A stretch of 7,991 nucleotides of DNA from an uncultured Eubacteriales bacterium (GTDB lineage: Bacteria > Bacillota > Clostridia > Christensenellales > CAG-138): assembly GCA_900547135.1 (NCBI GenBank), contig URFJ01000091.1:1-7991 (forward strand), read 5' to 3'. The notes beneath the pieces were generated by a model that saw nothing but the letters and a program-made list of their open reading frames with translations, was not told the DNA's origin and ran no database searches. The position numbers were made by a program, and so were the translations under genes. This document shows positions 1-6,520 of this stretch, in pieces. Within the stretch, counting starts at the first letter, position 1. Each line of letters starts with the position of its first letter.

Positions 1-1719
1 CAGGATGTTGTCCGCTTCGCATAACGTTGTAATCCTATGGGAGATTATAAACGTCGTGCTGTCCTTCCTGCGTAGCTTAAGCGCTTCACGTATCGCCGCG
101 TCGGTTTCCGTATCCACCGCGCTCATCGAATCGTCAAATATGAGTATCGGAGCCTTCTGCATAAGCATTCTGGCTATTGCCACCCTTTGCTTCTGCCCGC
201 CGGATAGCGTTACACCGCGCTCGCCCACTATAGTGTCATATCCGTTTTCAAAACCCATGATAACATCATGTATTGACGCGACTTTTGCCGCCTCATATAC
301 CTCTTCGACCGAAGCGGATGGGTTTACGATGCGGATATTATCCATAATTGTACGGGAATACAGGAATGGTTCTTGAAGTACGATTCCTATGTTGCGCCTC
401 AGATGGTCATGGGCAATGTCATTTATATTGACGTCGTTTATATGGATTGAACCCGCCGTACAGGTATATAGCCTCTGCAGGAGCTGCACCAGGCTTGACT
501 TGCCCGAACCGGTAGAGCCAAGTATTGCGATCGTCTGGCCCGGATTTGCCGTAAAGCTGATATCCTTAAGGACATCGTCATAGGCGTCGTAGCCAAAGCA
601 TACGTTCCTAAACGCTATATCGCCCCTAATTTCCGGCTTTAGGGCCAGGCCAGGTTCCTTTTCCTCCGGATGTGACAGTATGTCGTCAATCCTCCTGATC
701 GATACAGCGGCCTTTCCCATATCGGCCAAGATACGGCCAAGCTGCCTTACAGGCCAGGTTAGCATGCTGGTATATGTGCTGAATATCAACAGATCGCCCA
801 GCGTAAAATCGGATGTAGCCGCAAAGTACGAACACGCGAACAGCGTAATAGCTATCTGGACATAACCCAGCGAGTCGGACATTCCCCAGTAAAAGGCGAG
901 CATTTTCTGTAATTTAAAGGTTTTTTCCTTATAATCCATATTGCGCTCAGTAAATTTTTCGACCTCACTTTTTTGTTGCCCAAACGCTCTTACGACACGA
1001 ACGCCCGTCAGATTTTCCTGCAGCGTAGCGGACAGCATGCCTTCCGATTCGTCGGAAATTGTAAACTGCCTGCGCACCTTCCTGAAATAAACAAACGAAG
1101 CAATACATAAAAACGGCAGAAGCATCGTAGACAGCAACGCCATCTTGGCGTCAAGCGAGAACATTATGGCTGTTGCCACAATAAGCATTACAAGTGTTCT
1201 TAACATCTCCAGAAGCTGATTTGAGACAAACCGCCTGACGGTCTCAACATCCGATGTACACCTCTGAATAAGATCACCGGTTGATACATGCTTGTGGTAG
1301 TCATATGGTACGGCCTGTAAATGCCAGTAAAGGTCGTCTCTCAGCGTCTTAGCCATTCCCTCGGATGATTTTGCCACAAAACGCCCGCGGAAATGGGTTG
1401 CCGCGGCATTTATAAACGTTACCAACACTAGCGCAACAGCGCAAAGTATGAAATGGTTTATCATATAATCACGGCCGCCTATGGATTCAATCCAGTTCAT
1501 TACTGTTTGTGGAATATCGGTTTCTTCAATGCCGCCAATGACATAATCCACGGTAAAGCTGATTATAAACGGTCGTATATACATGGCAACTACCGCTATA
1601 ATCATTGCAATCGCCCCCGCTATCATCGCCCGTTTATGGCCATACATCATTCGGGAGATGAGCTTAAAATTGAGCTTCCGCTTCTTGGTATTCGTCTGTT
1701 CTGTGCCTGTTTGGTCCAA
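1..1719 (-). CDS. ABC exporter half-transporter, degenerate-site subunit of a heterodimeric (BmrC/TM287-like) pump; C-terminus cut by window
   Basis: Membrane-embedded ABC exporter fused to its ATPase, 573 residues visible and open at the left edge, so perhaps a few tens of residues are missing. The N-terminal half has about six hydrophobic segments (roughly 31-56, 88-108, 170-188, 193-212, 282-301, 308-322). The nucleotide-binding domain shows Walker A GSTGSGKS (401-408), Q-loop Gln449, signature LSGGQ (505-509), Walker B ILIFDD (525-530) and switch His561. Position 530, normally the catalytic Glu, is Asp; in family members such as TM287, BmrC and LmrC this marks the subunit with the non-hydrolysing site, which pairs with a second, canonical subunit. 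That partner is expected immediately beyond the left edge (inference). The start is taken as TTG at 1719, ten bases behind AAAGGAG (1736-1730); an in-frame GTG at 1728 lies only one base from that site. The gene sits directly behind a leader ORF and a terminator, suggesting attenuation control. The substrate cannot be told; multidrug export is the family's usual role. Confidence 0.93.
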   Translation of the reverse strand, partial: MDQTGTEQTNTKKRKLNFKLISRMMYGHKRAMIAGAIAMIIAVVAMYIRPFIISFTVDYVIGGIEETDIPQTVMNWIESIGGRDYMINHFILCAVALVLVTFINAAATHFRGRFVAKSSEGMAKTLRDDLYWHLQAVPYDYHKHVSTGDLIQRCTSDVETVRRFVSNQLLEMLRTLVMLIVATAIMFSLDAKMALLSTMLLPFLCIASFVYFRKVRRQFTISDESEGMLSATLQENLTGVRVVRAFGQQKSEVEKFTERNMDYKEKTFKLQKMLAFYWGMSDSLGYVQIAITLFACSYFAATSDFTLGDLLIFSTYTSMLTWPVRQLGRILADMGKAAVSIRRIDDILSHPEEKEPGLALKPEIRGDIAFRNVCFGYDAYDDVLKDISFTANPGQTIAILGSTGSGKSSLVQLLQRLYTCTAGSIHINDVNINDIAHDHLRRNIGIVLQEPFLYSRTIMDNIRIVNPSASVEEVYEAAKVASIHDVIMGFENGYDTIVGERGVTLSGGQKQRVAIARMLMQKAPILIFDDSMSAVDTETDAAIREALKLRRKDSTTFIISHRITTLCEADNIL

Positions 1720-1746
1720 TGCTATCACACTCCTTTCAACATAAAC

Positions 1747-1773
1747 AAAAAACCGCGGTGTATGTCCGCGGTT
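1747..1773 (-). terminator. Intrinsic terminator in the leader of the ABC exporter gene
   Basis: Read on the minus strand, AACCGCGG pairs perfectly with CCGCGGTT (8 bp) around a 7-base loop (ACATACA) and runs into a six-U tract, then GUUU. It lies 23 bases after the stop codon of the 34-codon leader ORF and only about 10 bases before the exporter's ribosome binding site, so it would stop transcripts before they reach the pump. Part of its 5' arm and loop is complementary to an upstream leader segment (1840-1830), which would block its formation. Confidence 0.88.
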
Positions 1774-1840
1774 CGCATAGATCCAGCTCTTAGCGTTTAA
1801 AGCAAAAGATCACCAGAAGGCCATGTACACGCGCACATAC
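1760..1840 (-). promoter_or_regulatory. Candidate antiterminator pairing in the exporter leader
   Basis: On the minus-strand RNA, GUAUGUGCGCG (1840-1830, inside the leader ORF) is complementary to CGCGGACAUAC (1770-1760, terminator 5' arm and loop). There are 6 bp, one G-G mismatch, then 4 bp. This pairing and the terminator hairpin cannot exist together. The upstream arm can also fold locally: AUGUGC with a following GUACAU-type segment (about 1838-1823), giving a possible anti-antiterminator hairpin. The geometry is what is expected of translation-coupled attenuation. Function is inferred; only the complementarity is seen. Confidence 0.6.
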
Positions 1841-1901
1841 CAATACATATAAAATCGCCCCATAGGACAAGATTTCCACTTATGAAAATATACTTTATCA
1901 T
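1797..1901 (-). CDS. 34-codon leader peptide / small hydrophobic ORF upstream of the ABC exporter
   Basis: The ORF starts at ATG 1901 behind AGAAAGGAGG (1918-1909), an almost ideal Shine-Dalgarno at seven bases spacing, and stops at TAA 1799-1797. The peptide begins MIKYIFISGNLVLW and continues hydrophobic and Cys-rich (CIGMCACTW), ending in SGDLLL. I recognise no family. Transcription would begin only about 30 bases upstream at its own promoter, and the intrinsic terminator follows about 23 bases after the stop. Codons 21-24 or so overlap the antiterminator arm. This is the layout of a regulatory leader peptide, whose translation or stalling controls a downstream terminator, although a small membrane protein is also possible. 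In B. subtilis, bmrB is known to control the homologous bmrCD exporter in this way; whether this peptide is related in sequence was not checked. An overlapping, aromatic-rich reading frame (1863-1810) has no comparable ribosome binding site. Confidence 0.65.
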   Translation of the reverse strand: MIKYIFISGNLVLWGDFICIGMCACTWPSGDLLL

Positions 1902-1936
1902 GACAAGGCCTCCTTTCTGCATTTGTTCTATGGGGA

Positions 1937-1965
1937 ATTATAAACGTATTGTTGTAAGATTGCAA
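1937..1965 (-). promoter_or_regulatory. Sigma-A type promoter for the leader and ABC exporter
   Basis: Minus strand: -35 TTGCAA (1965-1960), 17-base spacer, -10 TATAAT (1942-1937). The predicted start point is near 1931-1929, giving an untranslated leader of about 30 bases before the leader ORF. It lies downstream of the hydrolase stop codon, so the exporter has its own promoter. A short inverted repeat TGTTG-N8-CAACA (1967-1950) overlaps the -35 box and could be an operator. Confidence 0.8.
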
Positions 1966-1971
1966 CATAAT

Positions 1972-1994
1972 TGAAACAAATATATTATGTTTCA
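1972..1994 (-). repeat. 7-bp inverted repeat after the hydrolase gene, just upstream of the exporter promoter
   Basis: TGAAACA and TGTTTCA form a perfect 7-bp inverted repeat around a 9-base AT-rich spacer. It begins right at the hydrolase stop codon and ends seven bases before the exporter -35 box. As RNA it would be a weak AU-rich hairpin without a clean U-tract, so it is at best a leaky terminator. As DNA it could be a regulator-binding site. I cannot decide between these. Confidence 0.4.
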
Positions 1995-2687
1995 TTATTT
2001 ATCCAAAAAAACGTCCTTAAAAAGATCCGACAGTTTAGCCGGAGCCTCCCGTGGTATCATATGCCCAACCCCATTAAACACCACCAATTCAGAGCCTGTT
2101 ATTGCTTCATGGATTGATAGCGTGTGAGCCCTTTTTATCATATCCTTGCTTCCGACAACCACATATGTACGGGCGTTTATAGACTTTAGGCTTTGTGGCG
2201 ATATATTGGGTTCCTTAAGCATCAAGTCAAAGAGTTGGGCCGACCTATCGTCCCTTTTAATTTTGTAGAAAGCCTTCATAATTTGCATTTCCAACCTGAC
2301 AAAGGGCTTTAAGCCCTTCGGATCTATGTTGGCGCCAATAAGCACGGCTCTGTCGAACATATCACTGTCCAACGCCAACATAATCGCTATAATCGCTCCA
2401 TCGCTGAAACCTACGACATTGCACCTATTGATGCCGAGGTGGCGTAAAAGGGCCAGGGCATCATCCGCCATTACCCTGTATCCGGCTGGTTCACCTGATG
2501 AAAGGCCCTGGGCACGGCTGTCCAGGCCTATAAAAGCGCACTCGTCCAATAATGGGAAAATGGAATCGTCGAAAACGCGCATCGATTCACCGTTGCCATG
2601 CAAAAGAAGAATTGGAAGGCATCCGGAGTCCCAATTTCCCATCAGCTCATAATTTAGCATTGCGCCGTTATGCTCAAACCCTGGCAT
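1995..2687 (-). CDS. Alpha/beta-hydrolase fold protein
   Basis: A 230-residue single-domain serine hydrolase, probably cytoplasmic: no signal peptide or membrane segment is seen. Fold landmarks are in order: the oxyanion-loop motif HGNG (30-33), the nucleophile elbow GFSDG with Ser95, the acid Asp182 in GSKDM, and His209 in GVGHMIP near the C-terminus. These make a complete Ser-Asp-His triad. The strand before HGNG (LPILLL) and the LDSRAQGLSS segment are typical of esterase/lipase or haloperoxidase-like members. The substrate cannot be deduced. The start is ATG 2687, five bases behind GGAGG (2697-2693); a TTG four codons upstream would overlap that site. It follows the M42 peptidase gene by 22 bases and is very probably cotranscribed with it. 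Confidence 0.9.
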   Translation of the reverse strand: MPGFEHNGAMLNYELMGNWDSGCLPILLLHGNGESMRVFDDSIFPLLDECAFIGLDSRAQGLSSGEPAGYRVMADDALALLRHLGINRCNVVGFSDGAIIAIMLALDSDMFDRAVLIGANIDPKGLKPFVRLEMQIMKAFYKIKRDDRSAQLFDLMLKEPNISPQSLKSINARTYVVVGSKDMIKRAHTLSIHEAITGSELVVFNGVGHMIPREAPAKLSDLFKDVFLDK

Positions 2688-2709
2688 ATATTCCTCCAAT
2701 TAGTGGATC

Positions 2710-3732
2710 TTATCTTTCAAGCGTATATGCTTTAAGGAGCTCCAAGGTATTCCTTACGCCATCTATATGCGACCGCTCGTAGCCATGGGACGCATACACT
2801 CCTGGTCCGATAAGACCGTGCTTAAGCTCATAGCCTGCGTTTAACGCAGCGTCCGCGTCCGATCCGTAATACGGATATATATCCACCGCATATTCGAGAT
2901 TATTTTCCTTTGCACGCATTATTAGATTTGTAGTTACCTCATAGTCGTAGGGGCCCATCGAATCCTTAGGGCATATTGACACCTTATGCTCATCACAATC
3001 AAGTCCCGAGCCTACACAGCCCATATCTACGCTAATTATCTCATTCGCGTCATCTGGTATTGATCCAGCGCAGCCGTGACCAACCTCTTCGTAAACGGTT
3101 ATATAGACATATACTTTCCGGTTAAGCTTAGCGCCGCTATCCATGATATGCTTTGCCAGCCCAAGAAGTATAGCCACGCTTAGCTTATCGTCCAGAAAAC
3201 GGCTCTTTATAAATCCACTGTCGGTTACAACCGTTCTCGGATCAAAGCATACAAAGTCGCCCGCCGATATTCCCAGCGCAACCGTATCCTCCTTTTTAAA
3301 AACGCGTTCGTCAATGACAACCTCCATCTCCTTAAACTCGCGCTTTTGCGAAGCATAATCATGATTGACATGAACCGATGGATCGTTCATCTGCAACGTA
3401 CCGGTATAGGCTTTATCGCTTAGCCTACAGTGTATTGTACAGTTTTCCGTTTCAGCGTTGTTCGGCTGCATGCCTCCGACCGGCAAAAGTCTTAATCTTC
3501 CATTTCCTTTAATCTCGGCAACCATCGCCCCAAGCGTATCCAGATGAGCTGAAAGTACAAGCGGGTTTCCTTCCCCTCCCAGGTTGACGAGAACCCCGCC
3601 CTTTCTCGTCATAGACGCCGTAAATCCCATGTTGTTGAACTCGTTAAGCACATACTCCGACGCCTTTGCCGTAAAGCCGCTTGGACTTGGTATAGCTGTT
3701 AATTTAAAAAGCTGATTTATGATATAGTTCAT
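2710..3732 (-). CDS. M42-family metallo-aminopeptidase (YsdC/FrvX/TET-like)
   Basis: A 340-residue cytosolic dinuclear-metal aminopeptidase, the usual length for family M42. Expected ligands are visible: His63 and Asp65 in SAHLDTLG, bridging Asp181 in FLDDK, the catalytic/metal pair Glu215-Glu216 in YEEVGHG, Asp236 in SVDMG and His322 in YERSHID. Members form large oligomers and trim N-terminal residues from peptides, sometimes with a Glu/Asp or Leu preference; older annotations call them endoglucanases. Specificity cannot be read here. The start ATG 3732 has GGAGA five bases upstream. It lies 56 bases after the malic enzyme gene and 22 bases before the hydrolase gene, so the three may form one transcript. 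In B. subtilis the M42 gene ysdC also lies close to infC-rpmI-rplT, so the neighbourhood may be an old one. Confidence 0.95.
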   Translation of the reverse strand: MNYIINQLFKLTAIPSPSGFTAKASEYVLNEFNNMGFTASMTRKGGVLVNLGGEGNPLVLSAHLDTLGAMVAEIKGNGRLRLLPVGGMQPNNAETENCTIHCRLSDKAYTGTLQMNDPSVHVNHDYASQKREFKEMEVVIDERVFKKEDTVALGISAGDFVCFDPRTVVTDSGFIKSRFLDDKLSVAILLGLAKHIMDSGAKLNRKVYVYITVYEEVGHGCAGSIPDDANEIISVDMGCVGSGLDCDEHKVSICPKDSMGPYDYEVTTNLIMRAKENNLEYAVDIYPYYGSDADAALNAGYELKHGLIGPGVYASHGYERSHIDGVRNTLELLKAYTLER

Positions 3733-3788
3733 ACAATTCTCCGTTCATTTAAAATTTATTTTATAGATTAAACCCTCAAACTTATGTT

Positions 3789-4979
3789 TTATTGGGGTTT
3801 GCGCGCTACCCCGCTCTCTGTAGCAGCACGTGATACCGCCATTGAAACAGCATCACGCAGCCGCGGGTCGAACGCCTTTGGAATTATATAATCCGGCATA
3901 AGCTCATCATCTTTAATAAGGCCGGCTATTGCAAAGGCCGCGGCAAGCTTCATGCTGTCGTTTATGTCCGATGCCCTTACATCCAACGCACCCCTGAATA
4001 TCCCTGGGAAGGCTATAACGTTGTTTATCTGGTTTGGAAAATCGGAGCGGCCTGTGCCGATTACAGCTGCTCCGGCCTCTCTCGCCAGCTCCGGCATTAT
4101 TTCGGGTATCGGGTTAGCCATTGGAAGCAATACAGGATCCTTTGCCATGGATCTGACCATTTCTTTGCTTACAGTGCCCGGTACGGAAAGCCCGATGAAT
4201 ACGTCAGCCCCCTTAATCACGTCTGATAGTCCGCCTTTTTCCCTATGTGGATTGCTTATACGGGCCATTTCGCATTTATATGGGTTTGACATATCGTTAA
4301 GGTCACCACGTCCATCGTAGATGGCGCCTTTGCTGTCGCACAGGATAACGTTTTTTAATCCCATTGCCTGAAGCAGCTTTATTACGGCTATTCCCGCCGC
4401 TCCGGCGCCGCTTGTTACCACCTTTACATCCTCAAGCCGTTTGTTGACAAGCTTAAGCGCGTTTATCATGGCGGCAAGCACCACCACCGCCGTCCCGTGC
4501 TGGTCGTCGTGAAAGATCGGTATGTCGCAGCGTTGCTTTAGCCTGGCCTCGATCTCAAAGCACCTGGGAGCTGATATATCCTCTAGGTTGATTCCTCCAA
4601 AGCTGCCCGCAAGCAAGGCCACCGTATTCACAATATCATCCGCGTTTTTAGAACGTATGCACAGGGGGACGGCGTCAACCCCTCCAAACGCCTTAAAAAG
4701 AACGCACTTGCCTTCCATGACAGGCATACCCGCCTCGGGCCCAATGTCTCCAAGGCCCAATACAGCCGTCCCATCCGTAACTACCGCTATAGTGTTCCAA
4801 CGGCCAGTGAGCTCATAGCTTAGGTCTGGATCCTTTTGTATATCCAAACAGGGCTGCGCAACGCCTGGCGTATATGCAAGAGATAAATCAAGCATTGAAG
4901 CAACCGGCATCTTATTCACAACTTCCAGCTTTCCACGCCATTTATAGTGCAGTTTTAATGATTCAGATGCATAATCCAT
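3789..4979 (-). CDS. Malic enzyme, short bacterial type (malate dehydrogenase, oxaloacetate-decarboxylating)
   Basis: Converts L-malate to pyruvate and CO2 while reducing NAD(P). At 396 residues it is the compact form without the phosphotransacetylase-like extension of MaeB. The N-terminal domain shows the catalytic Tyr36 in LAYTPGVAQPC and Lys91 in MEGKCVLFK; metal ligands are Glu133-Asp134 (NLEDI) and Asp158-Asp159 (FHDDQHGT). The Rossmann domain has GAGAAG (191-196) and ILCDSKG, where Asp215 at the end of the second strand might favour NAD, though this is not decisive. The C-terminal PNQINNVIAFPGIFRGALD block (315-333) is typical of the family. It is soluble and cytoplasmic. The start ATG 4979 has AAGGGAA eleven bases upstream, a weak arrangement. 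Its own promoter lies just upstream. It resembles Bacillus YtsJ/MalS-type enzymes in layout. Confidence 0.96.
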   Translation of the reverse strand: MDYASESLKLHYKWRGKLEVVNKMPVASMLDLSLAYTPGVAQPCLDIQKDPDLSYELTGRWNTIAVVTDGTAVLGLGDIGPEAGMPVMEGKCVLFKAFGGVDAVPLCIRSKNADDIVNTVALLAGSFGGINLEDISAPRCFEIEARLKQRCDIPIFHDDQHGTAVVVLAAMINALKLVNKRLEDVKVVTSGAGAAGIAVIKLLQAMGLKNVILCDSKGAIYDGRGDLNDMSNPYKCEMARISNPHREKGGLSDVIKGADVFIGLSVPGTVSKEMVRSMAKDPVLLPMANPIPEIMPELAREAGAAVIGTGRSDFPNQINNVIAFPGIFRGALDVRASDINDSMKLAAAFAIAGLIKDDELMPDYIIPKAFDPRLRDAVSMAVSRAATESGVARKPQ

Positions 4980-5024
4980 ATATAGGTAAATTCCCTTCTC
5001 TTTTGCTTATGCGAATATAAAAAC

Positions 5025-5054
5025 ATTATAGTATTGGGCGTCATGTGTTTTCAA
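5025..5054 (-). promoter_or_regulatory. Sigma-A type promoter for the malic enzyme gene
   Basis: Minus strand: -35 TTGAAA (5054-5049), 18-base spacer, -10 TATAAT (5030-5025). The predicted start near 5018 leaves a 5' leader of about 40 bases. An inverted repeat ATGTG-N8-CACAT (5043-5060) frames the -35 box exactly within its spacer and might be a binding site for a regulator. No other promoter of this quality was seen between here and the exporter leader, so this one may also serve the M42 peptidase and hydrolase genes. Confidence 0.7.
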
Positions 5055-5076
5055 GCACATCGAAAAATATTGTTCA

Positions 5077-5850
5077 TTAAAAGATAGCACGCTCACCGTT
5101 CATTTTTCTTGCTATCTCATATATTATAATTCCTGCCGCAACCGACGCATTAAGCGATTCCGCAAAACCATACATGGGAAGCTTGTATAGGGTACACATA
5201 TCAGCAATATCGTCTGAAACGCCTGCACTTTCATTTCCTATAATGAGGGCACAGCTTTCGTTTGGATCCGGAAGTTCGCTATTTCCCTTTAAATGCGCAC
5301 AGATAAGAACATGGGTACTGCTCAGCTTTTTTAGTTCTTCAAGAAGATCTCCCCGCCATACTGGAATATGGTATATGGACCCCATTGAGGCCCGCACGGG
5401 TTTTGGCGCAAACTGATCGGCGCACCCCTCGCCTATAAGAATGCCTGACGCGCCCATTGCGTCGGCGGTTCTTATTATCGCGCCCAAATTGCCTGGCTCC
5501 TGGACCCGGTCAAGTATTACAATCAACCCCACGGGATAAACATTTGGAACCGAGGTTTCAGGCGTTCTTATTGTGGCGCAAACCCATTGCGGAGTTTCCG
5601 TATTCGTCAGGCTTTTCATAACATTCCGTTTTACCAGATGTACGTTTGCGCCGCTTCCGGAAAGCACCGCAGCCATAAGCTCGTGCCCCTCTTCAATAAA
5701 CGCGTCTGAGAACTCAGCTCCTGAGACCACAGCCTCTCTTACAAGTTTTTCACCCTCAATAAAATGAAGGCCCTGCTCCATGCGGCCTTTTTTGGTTGAA
5801 AGCGCTCTAGCCCTTTTTATCAATTCATTTTTAGTACTTTCAATAATCAT
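5077..5850 (-). CDS. SpoU/TrmH-family RNA 2'-O-methyltransferase (YsgA/RlmB-like)
   Basis: A 257-residue SPOUT-class enzyme that uses SAM to methylate a ribose 2'-hydroxyl in rRNA or tRNA. The N-terminal 100 residues look like the L30e-like substrate-binding domain (FIEGEKLVREA near 30-40). The catalytic domain carries all three SpoU motifs: motif 1 DRVQEPGNLGAIIRTADAMG with Asn121 and Arg127, motif 2 LIIGNESAGVS with Asn206-Glu207, and motif 3 YGFAESLNASVAAGIIIYE with Ser232-Asn234, which forms the knotted SAM site. Closest in layout to B. subtilis YsgA (RlmP, reported to act on the 23S A-loop), but the target cannot be fixed from sequence. It follows rplT by 74 bases containing a strong hairpin. 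The ribosome binding site is poor: AGGGG lies about 15 bases before ATG 5850. Confidence 0.93.
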   Translation of the reverse strand: MIIESTKNELIKRARALSTKKGRMEQGLHFIEGEKLVREAVVSGAEFSDAFIEEGHELMAAVLSGSGANVHLVKRNVMKSLTNTETPQWVCATIRTPETSVPNVYPVGLIVILDRVQEPGNLGAIIRTADAMGASGILIGEGCADQFAPKPVRASMGSIYHIPVWRGDLLEELKKLSSTHVLICAHLKGNSELPDPNESCALIIGNESAGVSDDIADMCTLYKLPMYGFAESLNASVAAGIIIYEIARKMNGERAIF

Positions 5851-5882
5851 TGTTTATTTCACAACCCCTGGATATACGTTTA

Positions 5883-5912
5883 GCCGCCCTCCCTGGAAAA
5901 CGGGAAAGCGGC
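5883..5912 (-). other. Strong RNA hairpin between rplT and the methyltransferase gene
   Basis: Minus-strand GCCGCUUUCCC pairs with GGGAGGGCGGC, 11 bp around an 8-base loop. Two of the pairs are G-U on this strand and would be A-C mismatches on the other, so the structure belongs to the minus-strand RNA. It starts 12 bases after the rplT stop codon. There is no U-tract behind it (UAAACGUAU follows), so it is not a canonical terminator. It may stabilise or end the ribosomal-protein mRNA by processing or pausing, or reduce expression of the next gene. Confidence 0.6.
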
Positions 5913-5924
5913 CTTGTTAAACAA

Positions 5925-6281
5925 TTATGCTATAGCCTTCATGGCTGTGTTCACAAGCTCTTTGAAAGCGTTCATGTCGTTTACAGCAAGATCGGCTAAA
6001 ACCTTTCGATTAACATCGATTCCAGCAACCTTTAGTCCGTTTATAAGGCGGCTATAGTTGGTTCCGCAGATACGCGCACCTGCATTGATTCGCGCGATCC
6101 ACAGCTTGCGATATTCCCTCTTTTTAAGCTTGCGGCCGACGTATGCATATGCCATGGACTTCATGACCTGCTGCGAAGCCGAGCGATACTGCTTGCTCTT
6201 AGCCCCATAATAGCCTTTAGCTAACTTAAAAATCTTGCGACGTTTCTTAACGGCGTTTACTGCCCTTTTAATCCTGGCCAT
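5925..6281 (-). CDS. rplT: 50S ribosomal protein bL20
   Basis: A 118-residue ribosomal protein, the standard length. The very basic N-terminal extension (MARIKRAVNAVKKRRKI) and LAKGYYGAKSKQYRSA (20-35) are the family hallmark, followed by the globular rRNA-binding domain with KLWIARINAGARICGTNYS (59-77). It binds 23S rRNA domain II early in 50S assembly. In Firmicutes it is also the repressor of this operon, acting on the leader upstream of infC. Start ATG 6281 follows AAGGAGGG at about seven bases. It is 17 bases behind rpmI and clearly cotranscribed. Confidence 0.99.
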   Translation of the reverse strand: MARIKRAVNAVKKRRKIFKLAKGYYGAKSKQYRSASQQVMKSMAYAYVGRKLKKREYRKLWIARINAGARICGTNYSRLINGLKVAGIDVNRKVLADLAVNDMNAFKELVNTAMKAIA

Positions 6282-6298
6282 AATAGTACCCTCCTTAT

Positions 6299-6496
6299 CT
6301 ATTTATACGGGATCAGTTTGCGGATTTTCTTTGCTTCGACCTCTGATATGAATCCGGTCTGGCGCAGTCCGCGTTTTCTCTTGGTGCTTTTTTTGGTCAG
6401 GATATGGCTTTTGTAAGCCTTGCCTCTCTTGATCTTACCAGATTTGGTAAGGCCAAAGCGCTTTGCAGCACCCCTGTGAGTTTTAATCTTGGGCAT
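6299..6496 (-). CDS. rpmI: 50S ribosomal protein bL35
   Basis: A 65-residue highly basic protein beginning MPKIKTHRGAAKRF and containing the family's GKIKRGKAYKSHILTKKS segment (20-37), ending in KKIRKLIPYK. Length and motifs match bL35. It lies between infC (24 bases upstream) and rplT (17 bases downstream) in the conserved order. The ribosome binding site AGGAGGAA sits about ten bases before ATG 6496. Confidence 0.99.
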   Translation of the reverse strand: MPKIKTHRGAAKRFGLTKSGKIKRGKAYKSHILTKKSTKRKRGLRQTGFISEVEAKKIRKLIPYK

Positions 6497-6520
6497 GGGG
6501 TGGTTCCTCCTCTTTATATT

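Noticed and set aside
1720..1728. GTG 1728 as start of the ABC exporter
   Set aside because: It lies one base from the Shine-Dalgarno, too close for use; TTG 1719 has a ten-base spacing.
1810..1995. A 61-codon frame starting in a TAATG overlap with the hydrolase stop
   Set aside because: It has no ribosome binding site and runs through a promoter and the untranslated leader; only its last 17 codons (the aromatic-rich part) merit mention.
2688..2699. TTG 2699 as start of the hydrolase
   Set aside because: It overlaps the GGAGG that serves ATG 2687.
3770..3800. AAACCC/GGGTTT hairpin at the end of the malic enzyme gene as a terminator
   Set aside because: Six base pairs with a loop of about 19 bases, overlapping the stop codon and lacking a U-tract; too weak to call.
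3952..4320. Plus-strand 122-codon frame (and others such as 5-376 and 4522-4818)
   Set aside because: These are antisense shadows of well-identified minus-strand genes, with no ribosome binding sites or recognisable motifs.
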